Source of the DNA: Lachnospiraceae bacterium
Lineage (GTDB): Bacteria; Bacillota; Clostridia; Lachnospirales; Lachnospiraceae
Length of the DNA stretch: 64,000 bases
Direction of reading: 5' to 3'
Assembly: GCA_021628825.1 (NCBI GenBank)
Contig: JAJXRY010000001.1
Span: 496,001 to 560,000, forward strand
Part shown: positions 1 to 10,442 of the stretch, piece by piece
Numbering within the stretch: the first letter of the stretch is position 1
Layout of the letters: each line of letters starts with the position of its first letter
The notes under the pieces: model-generated
The model's input: the letters and a program-made list of their open reading frames with translations, nothing else
Told to the model about the DNA's origin: nothing
The model's database searches: none
Made by a program: the position numbers and the translations under genes

Positions 1-806
1 CATCGGCTCTGCGAAGATCCGGAAGGGAGAAATGTGTGGCGTTCCACACTACCTGATTGACTGCCTGAATCCGGAGGAAGAATTTAATATTTATGTCTTT
101 CAGCAGATGGCGAAGAAAGCCATGGCACAGATTTATGCAAACGGGCATATTCCGATTGTGGTCGGAGGAACCGGATTTTTATATCCAGTCCCTGATCTAT
201 GACATCCGGTTTGAGGAAGAAGAGGATGACGGAATCCGTCAGAAATATGAACAGCTCCTTGCTGAAAAAGGCGAGGAATATCTTCATGGGCTACTTGAAA
301 AGGTGGATCCCGTATCGGCTGAAAAGATCCATTTTCATAACGCCAAGCGTGTGATCCGTGCACTGGAATTTTATGAGAAAAATCATTATCCGATTTCTGA
401 GCATAATGAAACACAGCAACAGAAGGAATCCCCATATGAATTCCGGTATTTTGTCTTAAACGATGACCGGGAAAAGCTTTATGAAAGAATCGAACGGCGC
501 GTGGATGAAATGGTGCATAACGGATTGATTGATGAGGTGAAGCATCTTAAGGAAATGGGGTATCACCGCGACATGGTTTCCATGCAGGGACTGGGCTATA
601 AGGAGATTCTGGATTATCTGGATGGAAAGATTACGCTTGATGAAGCCATTTACCGGATTAAACGGGATACGAGGCATTTTGCCAAGCGGCAGCTGACGTG
701 GTTCAGGAGGGAGCGGGACGTGATCTGGGTGGACAAATCGGAGATAGGTTCCGATACGGAAGCTTTATTAGCTTATATGCGTCCATATTACCATTCCCTT
801 CTATAA
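1..806 (+). CDS. miaA: tRNA dimethylallyltransferase MiaA (5' end outside window)
   Basis: This enzyme transfers a dimethylallyl group to A37 of tRNAs reading UNN codons. The window opens inside the gene, reading from base 2, after the N-terminal P-loop. The family motif GGTGFYIQSL is recovered only if the T run at 176-180 is four bases and not five: before it the frame is 2-175, after it the frame runs to the stop at 806. The segments 'NAKRVIRALE' and 'QGLGYKEILDYL', with the C-terminal 'FAKRQLTWFRR', are typical of MiaA. A start at 93 would be in the wrong frame. Family assignment is secure; the break is probably a sequence error. Confidence 0.93.
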
Positions 807-945
807 GCAGATAACTGATTAGTGGATAACAGATTAAGAACAGGTGTATGAACCGAAGAAATCAGTGAAAACGACGAAGCCAATAAGAATGATATAAAAA
901 CGAACAAGGAACAAATTTAGCAGAAATTGGAAGAGGAATAAAAGA

Positions 946-2242
946 ATGGATTCAAAAAGTATGTATTTATCCATGGGGATCCGCGAGGATGTCTATGCGT
1001 TTGGAGAAAAGATCTGGGCTTCTTTAGAGGAGCGTTTTAAGCAGATCGATCAGGTATCGGAATATAACCAGTTAAAGGTCATTGCCGCCATGCAGAAGAA
1101 TCAGGTAAGCGAAGCCTGTCTGCTTGGAACGACCGGCTATGGCTATAACGACCTTGGAAGAGATACCTTAGAGCGCGTCTATGCGGATATTTTTCATACG
1201 GAGGATGCTTTGGTGCGTCCGCAGATCACCTGTGGAACCCATGCGCTGGCACTGGCGCTTATGAGCAACCTGCGTCCCGGACAGGAGCTGTTGTCCCCGG
1301 TTGGAAAGCCGTATGATACACTGGAGGAAGTCATCGGAATCCGTCCTTCGAAGGGATCATTAAAGGAATATGGCATTTCTTACCGTCAGGTAGACTTATT
1401 GCCGGATGGTGCATTTGATTATGACGGAATTAAAGCAGCGATCAATGAAAAGACCCATTTAGTTACCATTCAGCGTTCAAAGGGGTATCAGACCCGTCCG
1501 ACGCTTTCTGTAAAGCGGATCGGGGAACTGATTGCTTTCATTAAGGAGATCAAGCCGGATGTCATCTGTATGGTAGATAACTGCTACGGAGAATTTACGG
1601 AAACGATCGAGCCGACGGATGTTGGCACAGATCTGGTGGTAGGTTCCCTGATTAAGAACCCGGGCGGCGGGCTTGCACCGATCGGCGGTTATCTGGCAGG
1701 AAAGAAAGAGTGCATCGAAAATGCAGCATATCGTCTGACTTCCCCCGGACTTGGCAAGGAGGTCGGTGCTTCCTTAACGGCACTTCCGGCATTTTATCAG
1801 GGGCTGTTTTTAGCACCGAATGTAACCGCGAATGCATTAAAGGCGGCAATCTTTGCAGCCAATATTTATGAATCCCTCGGTTTTTCAGGTTGTACCGAAT
1901 GGTACGGAATCAAGACACGATATCATTCAGGCGGTCACCTTTGGAACACCAGAGGGCGTGATCGGCTTCTGCGAGGGGATCCAGAAAGCAGCCGCAGTCG
2001 ATGGACATGTGACACCCGAGCCCTGGGACATGCCAGGATACGACAGCCCGGTCATTATGGCAGCCGGTGCATTCATGTCAGGTTCTTCCATTGAACTGAG
2101 TGCGGATGGCCCGATGAAGGAGCCGTATGCGGTATATTTTCAGGGGGGACTGACGTGGCAGCATGGCAAATTCGGCATCCTTATGAGCCTCCAGAGACTT
2201 GTCGAACGGGGCGTTGTTTTGTTGGATTCTGCCAAACAATAG
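946..2242 (+). CDS. Methionine gamma-lyase family (YnbB-like) PLP protein
   Basis: This belongs to the fold-type I PLP family annotated as methionine gamma-lyase or 'aluminium resistance' protein (YnbB). Substrate is not established from sequence. The start ATG at 946 follows 'gaagaggaataaaaga'. The likely PLP lysine lies in 'GSLIKNPGGGLAPIGG', and the N-terminal 'TTGYGYNDLGRDTLERVYA' is diagnostic. The frame breaks at the T5 run 1881-1885; with four T the protein continues through 'QAVTFGTPEGVIGFCEG' and 'YFQGGLTWQHGKFGI' to 2242, about 431 residues, the normal family length. It sits between miaA and radC. I see no sign of transfer or regulation. Confidence 0.9.
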
Positions 2243-2300
2243 CTACAAAAAAATGTATGAATTTTTGTATACATAAATTTATAATTGTGTTAATATGGAA

Positions 2301-2344
2301 CTGTTCGGAGCCATGCGGATGTAGATGCATGGAGTCCGGAACAG
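2301..2344 (+). other. Long imperfect hairpin in intergenic region
   Basis: The two arms 2301-2316 and 2327-2344 pair over about 15 bp: CCATGC with GCATGG next to a 10-base loop, and CTGTTCGGA with TCCGGAACAG with a single bulged C. It lies 37 bases before the DUF4321 start and has no T tail, so it is not a standard terminator. I do not recognise a riboswitch class. It may be a leader structure of the downstream gene. Confidence 0.4.
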
Positions 2345-2380
2345 CTACTACGGTTAGGAAGAATTTCGAGGTACGGACAG

Positions 2381-2620
2381 ATGCGTAAAAAAATAACTGG
2401 GCATGTTTTTTTGTTAATTCTGGCAGGTATTGTCATTGGAGGTTTCATTGGAAATTTATTCCCGAGCAGCTTCCTGAATTACGGACAGACCTTCGGACTG
2501 GCAGATCCCTTGATCCTTGATCTTGGAATTCTCTGTATAACCTTTGGGCTTACGATTAAGATTACGGTGGCCAGCATCATTGGCATTGTGATAGGAATTG
2601 TTGTGTATCGAATGATTTAG
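2381..2620 (+). CDS. DUF4321 small membrane protein
   Basis: This 79-residue protein has two hydrophobic segments, roughly residues 8-27 and 56-77, and matches the pattern of DUF4321, a small conserved membrane family of Clostridia often next to radC and mreB. The central 'GNLFPSSFLNYG' loop is typical of it. Function is unknown. A weak ribosome site (cgagg) lies about 9 bases before the ATG. Its place just before radC and the mreBCD cluster follows common clostridial gene order. The gene is intact. Confidence 0.75.
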   Translation: MRKKITGHVFLLILAGIVIGGFIGNLFPSSFLNYGQTFGLADPLILDLGILCITFGLTIKITVASIIGIVIGIVVYRMI

Positions 2621-2655
2621 TACCGCTTTGAGAGAAGGAGTGGAAAGGAAATCAT

Positions 2656-3313
2656 TTGAAACCCTATGAAAAATTTTTGAAGCATGGAGCCGCCTACCTT
2701 ACGGATGCAGAGCTTCTTGCCATCATTATCCGGACAGGCACAAGGAATGCTTCCGCCTTAGCGATTGCACAGCAGATCCTTGACCGGTTTGAACAGAACC
2801 GGCAGCTCAATTCCCTGCATCACATTACCATGCAGGAGCTGATGGAGATTGATGGAATCGGCGAAGTGAAGGCGGTTAAGATTAAATGCATTGCCGAGCT
2901 TTCCGCACGGATGGCGAAGCAGCATGCCGCACAGACGCTGGATTTTTAAGACGCCATCGTCCATTGCGGATTATTACATGGAGCAGCTGCGGCATGAAGA
3001 AGTAGAAAAGGTGCTGTTACTGTTACTGGATACGAAGCTTCATCTCATGGAAGAATATCTGTTGTCGAAGGGCACAGTGAGCGCTTCCCTGTTATCGACA
3101 AGAGAGGTATTCCGGCATGCACTCCGGGCAGGCGCCTGCAAGATTGTGCTGCTGCATAATCACCCGAGCGGAAGCTGTAACCCGAGCATGGAGGATCTTT
3201 CTGTTACGAAGAAGATCATGGAGGCCGGAAAGCTGATGGAGATCCCGCTTCTGGATCATCTGATTGTAGGAGACGGATGTTATTTAAGTCTGAAAGAACA
3301 TGGCTATATATAG
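2656..3313 (+). CDS. radC: RadC-like JAB/MPN domain protein
   Basis: This is the RadC family: an N-terminal helix-hairpin-helix region ('DAELLAIIIRTG', 'MEIDGIGEVKAVKI') followed by a JAB/MPN metalloprotease-like domain with the metal motif HNHPSGS...D near 3158-3196. The true cellular role is unclear; a DNA repair role is historical. The start is a TTG at 2656 with 'aaagga' about 7 bases upstream, and the N-terminus is a little shorter than usual, so another break just upstream is possible. The frame breaks at T5 2943-2947 (four expected). Next to mreB, as in many Firmicutes. Confidence 0.88.
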
Positions 3314-3329
3314 AAAGGACATAAAGAAG

Positions 3330-4344
3330 ATGTTAAACAATGTTTTTTTGGTATTGATTTAGGAACAAACAATATTAAGATTTATAACCGTGCCGATGAT
3401 ACCATACTGGTTGAGAAAAAAACATGATCGCCATTGAGAATAAGAACAACGTATTTGCCTATGGGGATTCTGCTTTTGATATGTATGAAAAGGCACCGTC
3501 CAATATCTATATTTCCTATCCGTTATCCAATGGCGTGATTGCTGACATCCATAATATGGAGAAGATTGTAAGGTTTTTCTTAAACGATCTGACCGGAAAC
3601 AGCATCAAATCCGCAGATTATTATATTGCCGTTCCAACCGATGTTACGGAAGTGGAAAAGAGAGCCTTCTATGATCTGATCCGCGATGCCAACGTGAAAG
3701 CCAAGAAGATCATGGTGGTGGAAAAGGCGGTAGCCGATGGTCTTGGACTCGATATCGATGTGAAGAATTCACAGGGCGTCCTCATCGTGAACGTTGGTTT
3801 TGATACGACCGAGATTTCCATTTTGTCTCTGGGCGGTATTGTATTAAGCCGTCTCATTAAGGTTGGTGGACAGAAGTTTGATGATTCGATCCGTGCCGCC
3901 GTACGCAAGCAGTACAATCTCATTATTGGTGGAAAGACTGCAGAGAACGTGAAGATTTCTCTTGCCGATCTGGAAAAGGAAAACAAGGGAGCAGTTGTAT
4001 ACGGCCGTGACATCGTGACGGGACTTCCGGTAGAACGAGAGCTTCCGACCGCGATGATTGATGAATCCTTAACGGAACACTTCTATACCATTATTGATAA
4101 CATCAAAGTCATTCTGGAGAGAACCCCGCCGGAACTTGCAGCAGATATTTATCGTCACGGCATTTATCTGACAGGAGGCGCTTCCCAGGTGAGCCACCTT
4201 GCGGAACTGATTCAGAAGGGAACCGGCTTAAAGGTCAACGTTTCCGAGAATCCGATTACCAGCGTTGCCCTTGGCTTATCCAAGATTATCAAGGATGACA
4301 ACCTGAAAACGGTTGCGTATTCAATCGAAGGAATGAACAAATGA
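3330..4344 (+). CDS. mreB: Rod-shape determining protein MreB
   Basis: This bacterial actin homologue polymerises under the membrane and directs lateral wall synthesis. The phosphate-1 motif GIDLGTNNIKIYN lies at about 3350-3388 and the adenosine motif 'YLTGGASQ' at about 4165. Two breaks lie in the first hundred bases: T7 at 3343-3349 and A7 at 3416-3422. Shortening each to five gives MLNNVFGIDLG and then VEKNMIAIENK, matching the family; otherwise the protein would seem to start at 3424 without its nucleotide-binding loop. The ATG at 3330 follows 'gaaagga'. It overlaps mreC by four bases, so the two are probably translationally coupled. Confidence 0.93.
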
Positions 4345-5213
4345 GTCCGATTATAAAAAAAGAAAAGGAGAAAAGTTTACATCACCTAGTAAGTAGCTCC
4401 TTTTTATTTTTAGCATTATTATATATCGGGTTAATTGTGCTGACCTTTAACACGAATCTCTTAAGTGCACCGGTAAGTGCGGTTGGCGGATTCTTAATTA
4501 CGCCTCTGCAGAACGGGATCAGTAAGGCGGGGAGCCTTATTAGCAGCCGTACCGAGGAACTGGTACAGATCCGTTCCCTGCTTAAGGAAAACGAAGAGTT
4601 AAAGGCACAGATTGACGAACTGACTATGGAAAACATCAAGCCCCAGCAGGATCGTTATGAACTGACGAACCTCCGGGAGTTATACGATCTGGATGCGCAG
4701 TATGACGACTATCCGAAGATCGGGGCGCGCATCATTGCCAAGGATTCCGGCAACTGGTATCACTCCTTTGTCATTGACAAGGGATACGATGACGGACTTG
4801 CCATTGATATGAATGTCATGGCAGGAAGCGGTCTGGTCGGAAGAATTACGGATGTCGGCCCGAACTGGTCCAAGGTCATTGCGATTATTGATGATAATTC
4901 CAATGTCAGCGGTATGGTGCTTTCCACTTCGGATAATCTGATTGTATGCGGAGATCTGGAGTTATATGCCGATGGATTGATCCGGTTTGAAAAGCTTGTG
5001 GACAATGCCGACCGTGTGGTAGAGGGTGACAAGATTGTAACCTCACACGTCAGTGACAAGTATCTGCCGGGGATACTGATCGGTTATATCAGCAGTATCA
5101 GTATGGATGCCAACAATCTGACGAAGTCCGGACTCATTACGCCGGCGGTTGATTTTGAACATCTTGAAGAGGTGCTTGTTATTACGGAATTAAAGCAGGT
5201 TGTGGAAGAATAG
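4341..5213 (+). CDS. mreC: Rod-shape determining protein MreC
   Basis: MreC is a membrane-anchored scaffold linking cytoplasmic MreB to the extracellular wall enzymes. The 290 residues show a short cytoplasmic start, one membrane segment at about 17-37, a coiled coil at about 60-105 ('LLKENEELKAQIDELTMEN') and the beta-rich MreC domain with 'GSGLVGRITDVGPNWSKV'. Length is normal and the gene is intact. It overlaps mreB by ATGA and is followed after nine bases by mreD. Confidence 0.95.
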   Translation: MSPIIKKEKEKSLHHLVSSSFLFLALLYIGLIVLTFNTNLLSAPVSAVGGFLITPLQNGISKAGSLISSRTEELVQIRSLLKENEELKAQIDELTMENIKPQQDRYELTNLRELYDLDAQYDDYPKIGARIIAKDSGNWYHSFVIDKGYDDGLAIDMNVMAGSGLVGRITDVGPNWSKVIAIIDDNSNVSGMVLSTSDNLIVCGDLELYADGLIRFEKLVDNADRVVEGDKIVTSHVSDKYLPGILIGYISSISMDANNLTKSGLITPAVDFEHLEEVLVITELKQVVEE

Positions 5214-5222
5214 GAGGTTGTT

Positions 5223-5747
5223 ATGAGACGGTTTTTTTGGTTTTCCGTGTTATTAATCATAGGCAGCTTCGTATTGCAGACCACCTTATTTCAGGCGTTG
5301 TCCTTTGGCGGGATTGTACCGAACCTGATGATCGTACTGACAGCATCCTATGGTTTTTATGAGAGGGAAGAAAGCAGGACTTCTGACCGGATTTTTTTCA
5401 GTGGTCTGCTCTGTGATATCTTTTTCGGATCTGTCATTGGTCTGAATGCATTGATCTATATGTATATTGGCTATCTGAATGGACAATTCCATCATATTTT
5501 TTATCCGGATGACATAAAGCTGCCGCTGATTTCGATTTTCGTCAGTGACCTGTCATACGGAATATTGTATTATCTGACGTTGTTTCTGCTCCGCGGACGA
5601 TTCCATTTCAGCTATTATCTGGTACATATCATCGTTCCGGAGACGGTTTATACGATCCTTGTAACCCTGTTGTTTTATCCGTTTATTCTGTGGATGAACA
5701 ACCGGATGGAGGAAGCAGAGCAAAGGAGTAGCCGGAAATTTGTTTGA
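5223..5747 (+). CDS. mreD: Rod-shape determining protein MreD
   Basis: MreD is the polytopic membrane partner of MreC in the elongasome. The 174 residues contain five or six hydrophobic segments and the family's 'GLLCDIFFGSVIGLNAL' motif. The ATG at 5223 is preceded by 'taggaggtt' at a normal distance. The 3' end overlaps the TTG start of the following PBP2 gene by eight bases, consistent with one mre-PBP2 operon. The gene is intact and of normal length. Confidence 0.92.
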   Translation: MRRFFWFSVLLIIGSFVLQTTLFQALSFGGIVPNLMIVLTASYGFYEREESRTSDRIFFSGLLCDIFFGSVIGLNALIYMYIGYLNGQFHHIFYPDDIKLPLISIFVSDLSYGILYYLTLFLLRGRFHFSYYLVHIIVPETVYTILVTLLFYPFILWMNNRMEEAEQRSSRKFV

Positions 5748-8594
5748 GCATTTAAAAGAAAAGTTTCTGAATATGATTACTTCCCGGGAATTTATTCTGA
5801 TTCTCCTGATCCTGGTGGTCGGAGGCGGAATGATTTACCGTGTGTTTGATCTTCAGATTGTACATGGCGAGGATTATATTGATTCCTTCCAGATGAAGAT
5901 CAAAAAGGAACGGACGATTGCAGGAAGCCGCGGCTGTATTTATGACCGGAACGGGAACCTGCTGGCCTATAACGAACTGGCGCATTCGGTCACGATCGAG
6001 GATGTGTATGAAAGTGGAAAGATGAAGGACTATAAGCTGAACACCACGATTCATACGCTGGTCCAGATGATTGAAAAGAATGGCGATCATATTGTCAGTG
6101 ACTTCAAAATTACATTGGATAAGAATAATCATTATACATTTACCGTGGAAGGAACGGCACTCAAACGATTCCTTGCCGATGTATACGGTAAGCGTAACAT
6201 CGAGGATCTGGAAGAAAAGCAGAGCACCGCTACGGCACAGGAGGTTGTGGACTATCTGTGCGGTTGGAAGCGGTTCCGGATCGGAGAATATACGAGGGAA
6301 ACGGCATCGGATGAGTTCGTGCCGGGAGCAGGCTACAGTAAAAGCGATGTCCTTAAGATCCTTACAATCCGTTACGATATGAACAGCAATTCCTACCAGA
6401 AATATATTGCGACAACGGTTGCAACGGATGTCAGCGAAGAGACGGTGGCTGTTGTTATGGAGAACAACGACATTTTAGAGGGCGTTTCCATTGTAGAGGA
6501 TACCATCCGGAAGTATGCGGACAGTGTGTATTTTGCGCACATCATCGGCTATACCGGTAAGGTTTCGACGGATGAACTGGAAGAACTGCAGGCACAGAAC
6601 GCCAATTATGACATGAATGATACCGTCGGAAAGCTTGGCATTGAGAAATCCATGGAAACCCAGCTTCAGGGAATTAAGGGAAGCGAGACCATTTTCGTAA
6701 ACAGCGTGGGCAAGGTGACGGAAACGACCGACTACCATGAGCCGATTGCAGGCAATGACGTTTATCTGACGATTGACAAGGATCTGCAGATTGCAACCTA
6801 TAAGATTCTGGAAGAAGAGCTTGCCAGTATTCTTTATACGAATATCATCAATGCAAAGGACTTTGATGCGTCCAAGGTAACCAGCAGTAAGATTAAAATC
6901 CCAATTTATGATGTTTACTTTGCACTGCTTGATAATAACGTGATTGACATCAGCCACTTCACGGATCCGAACGCCGGAGAAACCGAGAAGCTTGTGGAGG
7001 AACGGTTTGAAGAGCGGAAGGCAGAGACCTTCAGCCGGTTACGGACGGAACTCCTTGATACGAAAACACCTTATGAAAAGCTTTCTTTAGAATATCAGGT
7101 ATACGAAAGCTATATTGCCGAGCTTTTATATAATAACGGAATCCTTATGCGGGATGTGGTCGATACCTCGGATGAAACCTATATCGCTTGGACGAGGGAT
7201 GAGGTCATCAGCCTGAATGAATACCTCAATTACTGTATTTCCAAGAACTGGATTGATGTATCGAAGCTGAATTTAAGCAAACAGTATTCCGAATCCGAAG
7301 AGATTTATTTAAAGATTGTCGATTATATTTTTCGAACAGCTTGACAATGATCTGGCCTATACGAAGAAGGTCTACAAGTACATGCTAAAGGGCGACATCA
7401 TCAATGGTACGCAGATCTGTAAGCTGTTACTGGAACAGGATATTATTGATATTGATGAAGAAGAAGAGCAGCGCTTTTTAAATGGCAGCATAACGGCCTA
7501 TACGTTTATGATGAACCGGATCCAGAATCTGGATATCACACCGGCGCAGCTCGCACTGGATCCTCATTCCGCTTCCATGGTGATCACGGACGTGAATACG
7601 GGGGATGTGCTTGCCCTTGTTTCTTATCCGGGATATGACAACAATAAAATGGCAAATGGAGTGGATGCAGAATACTTTAATAGTCTTCTGAATGACCAGT
7701 CCACGCCGATGATTAATTATGCAACCAGACAGATGACCGCACCGGGCTCGACCTTTAAAATGGTATCGGCAACAGCGGGACTCATGGAAGGAATTTTTGA
7801 CGCCGCGGTCCACCCTTTACTGTAATGGATTGTTTGATAAGATTACGCCGCCGGCAAGCTGTCTGGGACATCATGGCTCCTTAAATGTGACGGAAGCGAT
7901 CAATCATTCCTGTAACATGTTCTTTTACGAGGTGGGTTACCAGCTTGGTACAGAGGGAGACAGTTATTCCAGTGAACTGGGACTTGAAAAAATCCGTAAC
8001 TATGCAGATCTGTATGGTCTGACGGAAACAACCGGCATTGAAATCGAAGAGTCCGCGCCTACCGTATCCACAGAAGATGCAGTCCGGTCTGCCATCGGAC
8101 AGGGTACGAACAATTATTCTACCGTAGGACTTGCCCGGTATGTAACGACCCTTGCCAACAGCGGAACCTGTTACAATCTGACGCTCGTTGATAAAATTAC
8201 CGACCGCAGCGGTATTGTGCTTATGGATAACCACGCAACGGTCCGCAATACCATCAATATGGATTCCTCTTACTGGGATGCCATTCATCAGGGTATGCGT
8301 AAGGTAATTGAAAGTAAAAGCTATTACAGCGATCTTGGCGTAAAGGTGGCTGGTAAGACCGGTACGGCTGAAGAAAACAAGAATCGTGGTAACCATGCGT
8401 TATTTGTGTGCTATGCACCGTATGAACAGCCGGAGATCGCCGTGGCAACCAGAATTGCCTATGGATATACCTCCACCTATGCGGCGCGCATGACCAAAGA
8501 AGTTCTGAAATACTACTTTGATCTGGCAGAAGAAGATGAAGTCATCACCGGAACCGCTTCACAGATTACCGGTGTGATTGAAGCGAATGATTAG
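5740..8594 (+). CDS. mrdA: Penicillin-binding protein 2 (class B transpeptidase)
   Basis: This elongasome transpeptidase cross-links peptidoglycan outside the membrane. One membrane segment lies at about residues 17-37, then the PBP dimerisation domain (GSRGCIYDRNG), a long insert, and the transpeptidase domain with STFK (about 7749), SCN (about 7910) and KTGT (about 8356). About 950 residues is long, but such long inserts occur in clostridial PBP2. Two breaks at T5 7328-7332 and T5 7794-7798 each resolve with four T, giving DYIFEQLDND and GILTPRSTLYCNG. The start is TTG 5740 after 'aaaggag'. It lies between mreD and minC. Confidence 0.92.
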
Positions 8595-8615
8595 TGTGAG
8601 AAAGGAAGGATAGGT

Positions 8616-9311
8616 TTGAATAATTCCTGTTTAATCAAAAGCTTTCCAAACGGCATTGTGCTGCATCTCGATCCCGAGAAGCCCTTTGCTGATTTATTAA
8701 TAGATATTGCTGAGAAATTCAGTGAGTCAAGAGTCTTTTTTTCAAGGATGCGAAGATGGCGCTTGCTATTAAAGGAAAGAACCTTAACCGAAGAAGAAGA
8801 GCTTCAGATTATTGATGCGGTTACTTCGAATTCCGACCTGCAGATTATCTGCCTGGTCGGCGATGACGAGGAAACGAACCAGAACTTTTTCCGTGCCATT
8901 ACCCAGGCAGAAAACTTAAATGGGGAAGAAGGAAACGGCAATGGACAGTTTTACCGGGGAACACTGAAAAACGGGCAGGTACTTGAAACCTCTTCGAGTA
9001 TCGTTGTGATCGGGGATGTATATCCGGGTTCCTCTGTCATTTCAACCAGGGACATCATTGTTCTTGGAGGATTGTTCGGGGAAGCCTATGCCGGAGCATC
9101 CGGGTCGGAGGAGCATTTCGTGGCAGCCCTTGAAATGTCTCCACAGAAGCTGAAAATCGGAGACTATACCTATAAAAGTAAGGAAAAGTCCCGGTGGTCC
9201 ATTAAGCCCAAGGTACAGCCGCAGATCGCACATGTAAAGAACAAAAGAATCCAGTTGGATCCCATTACGAAAGAATTACTGGGTGAATTACCAATGGATT
9301 CATTGGAATAA
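8616..9311 (+). CDS. minC: Septum site-determining protein MinC
   Basis: MinC inhibits FtsZ assembly away from midcell and is recruited by MinD. The 231 residues show the N-terminal FtsZ-binding domain and the C-terminal right-handed beta-helix with the family signature 'GDVYPGSSVIST' followed by 'GGLFGEAYAG'. The start is TTG at 8616 behind a good site (aaggaagga). Intact. First of a minCDE set directly after PBP2, so shape and septum placement appear co-transcribed. Confidence 0.93.
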   Translation: MNNSCLIKSFPNGIVLHLDPEKPFADLLIDIAEKFSESRVFFSRMRRWRLLLKERTLTEEEELQIIDAVTSNSDLQIICLVGDDEETNQNFFRAITQAENLNGEEGNGNGQFYRGTLKNGQVLETSSSIVVIGDVYPGSSVISTRDIIVLGGLFGEAYAGASGSEEHFVAALEMSPQKLKIGDYTYKSKEKSRWSIKPKVQPQIAHVKNKRIQLDPITKELLGELPMDSLE

Positions 9312-9359
9312 ACGAATTCTCCCAGGGGACGGCTAATAATTCATTAAAGGAGAGCTTTT

Positions 9360-10151
9360 ATGAGTGAAGTAATTGTCGTCACATCCGGGAAAGGCGGTGT
9401 GGGAAAGACCACCACATCTGCAAACGTAGGAACAGGTCTTGCTGCCATGGGTAAACGTGTCGTGCTGATCGACACAGACATCGGGTTACGGAACCTGGAT
9501 GTTGTCATGGGACTCGAAAACCGGATTGTTTACAATCTGGTAGACGTAATTGAAGGAAAATGCAGAATCAAGCAGGCACTGATTAAGGACAAGCGTCATC
9601 CGAGCCTGTATCTCATGCCTTCCGCACAGACAAAGGATAAAACGGCGGTCCGGCCGGAGCAGATGGTGAAGCTGATCCACCAGTTGAAGGAGCAGTTCGA
9701 TTACATCATTCTGGATTGTCCTGCCGGTATCGAGCAGGGCTTTCAGAATGCCATTGCAGGAGCGGACCGGGCACTTGTGGTAACGACGCCGGAGGTCTCT
9801 GCGATCCGTGATGCGGACCGGATTGTCGGGCTTCTTGAAGCCAGTGAATTCCGTCAGATTGACCTTATTATCAACCGGCTGCGGTACGATATGGTAAAGC
9901 GTGGCGAGATGATGAGCTCGCAGGATGTCGTAGACATTCTGGCACTCAATCTGATCGGAATTGTGCCCGATGATGAAAATGTGGTAATTGCAACCAATCA
10001 GGGAGAACCGCTTGTCGGAGATCATACCCTTGCAGGACGTGCCTACCAGAATATCTGTTACCGTGTAACCGGTAAAGAGGTTCCCTTCCTTGATCTGGAA
10101 CGTAATGTTTCCTTCTGGACGAAGGTGTCCGGAATATTCCACAGGAATTAG
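9360..10151 (+). CDS. minD: Septum site-determining ATPase MinD
   Basis: MinD is a membrane-associating ATPase of the ParA/MinD family that carries MinC. The deviant Walker A motif GKGGVGKTT lies at residues 10-18, the Walker B-like 'FDYIILDCPAG' at about 118, and the last 15 or so residues (FWTKVSGIFHRN) form the amphipathic membrane-targeting helix. The 263-residue length is normal. A site 'aaaggag' precedes the ATG at 9360. Intact. Confidence 0.96.
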   Translation: MSEVIVVTSGKGGVGKTTTSANVGTGLAAMGKRVVLIDTDIGLRNLDVVMGLENRIVYNLVDVIEGKCRIKQALIKDKRHPSLYLMPSAQTKDKTAVRPEQMVKLIHQLKEQFDYIILDCPAGIEQGFQNAIAGADRALVVTTPEVSAIRDADRIVGLLEASEFRQIDLIINRLRYDMVKRGEMMSSQDVVDILALNLIGIVPDDENVVIATNQGEPLVGDHTLAGRAYQNICYRVTGKEVPFLDLERNVSFWTKVSGIFHRN

Positions 10152-10161
10152 GAGGGCAGCC

Positions 10162-10437
10162 ATGAATATGAAGAATTTATTCCGACGAAAGAAATCAAGG
10201 GAAATTGCCCGTGACCGGTTGAAGATCCTGTTAATCTCCGACAGAGTAAACTGTTCTGCCGAAATGATTGAAATGATTAAGAACGATATTACCAAGGTGA
10301 TTTCGAAGTATATGAAAATTGATACCCAGTCGATGGATATTCAGATCACGACAACCGACAGCAAGGGACGTAACAAAATGCCGGCACTTTACGCAAATAT
10401 CCCGATTCTGGACTTACATAAGGATGACAGAGGTTAA
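10162..10437 (+). CDS. minE: Cell division topological specificity factor MinE
   Basis: MinE stimulates MinD ATPase and drives Min oscillation. The 91-residue protein starts at ATG 10162, ten bases after the minD stop and behind 'ggaggg'. The N-terminal 'FRRKKSREIARDRLKILLISDR' region is the anti-MinCD/membrane part (first 20 residues of it are the conserved stretch) and the C-terminus forms the dimer domain. Presence of MinE, not DivIVA/MinJ alone, indicates an oscillating Min system here. Intact. Confidence 0.93.
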   Translation: MNMKNLFRRKKSREIARDRLKILLISDRVNCSAEMIEMIKNDITKVISKYMKIDTQSMDIQITTTDSKGRNKMPALYANIPILDLHKDDRG

Positions 10438-10442
10438 AAGCA

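Noticed and set aside
2155..2388. 77-codon plus-strand frame between the lyase and DUF4321
   Set aside because: It is an alternative frame of the lyase 3' end running into the intergenic hairpin, with no ribosome site.
9486..10295. 269-codon minus-strand open frame opposite minD
   Set aside because: It is the shadow of the well-conserved minD/minE genes, has no recognisable domain and no ribosome site.
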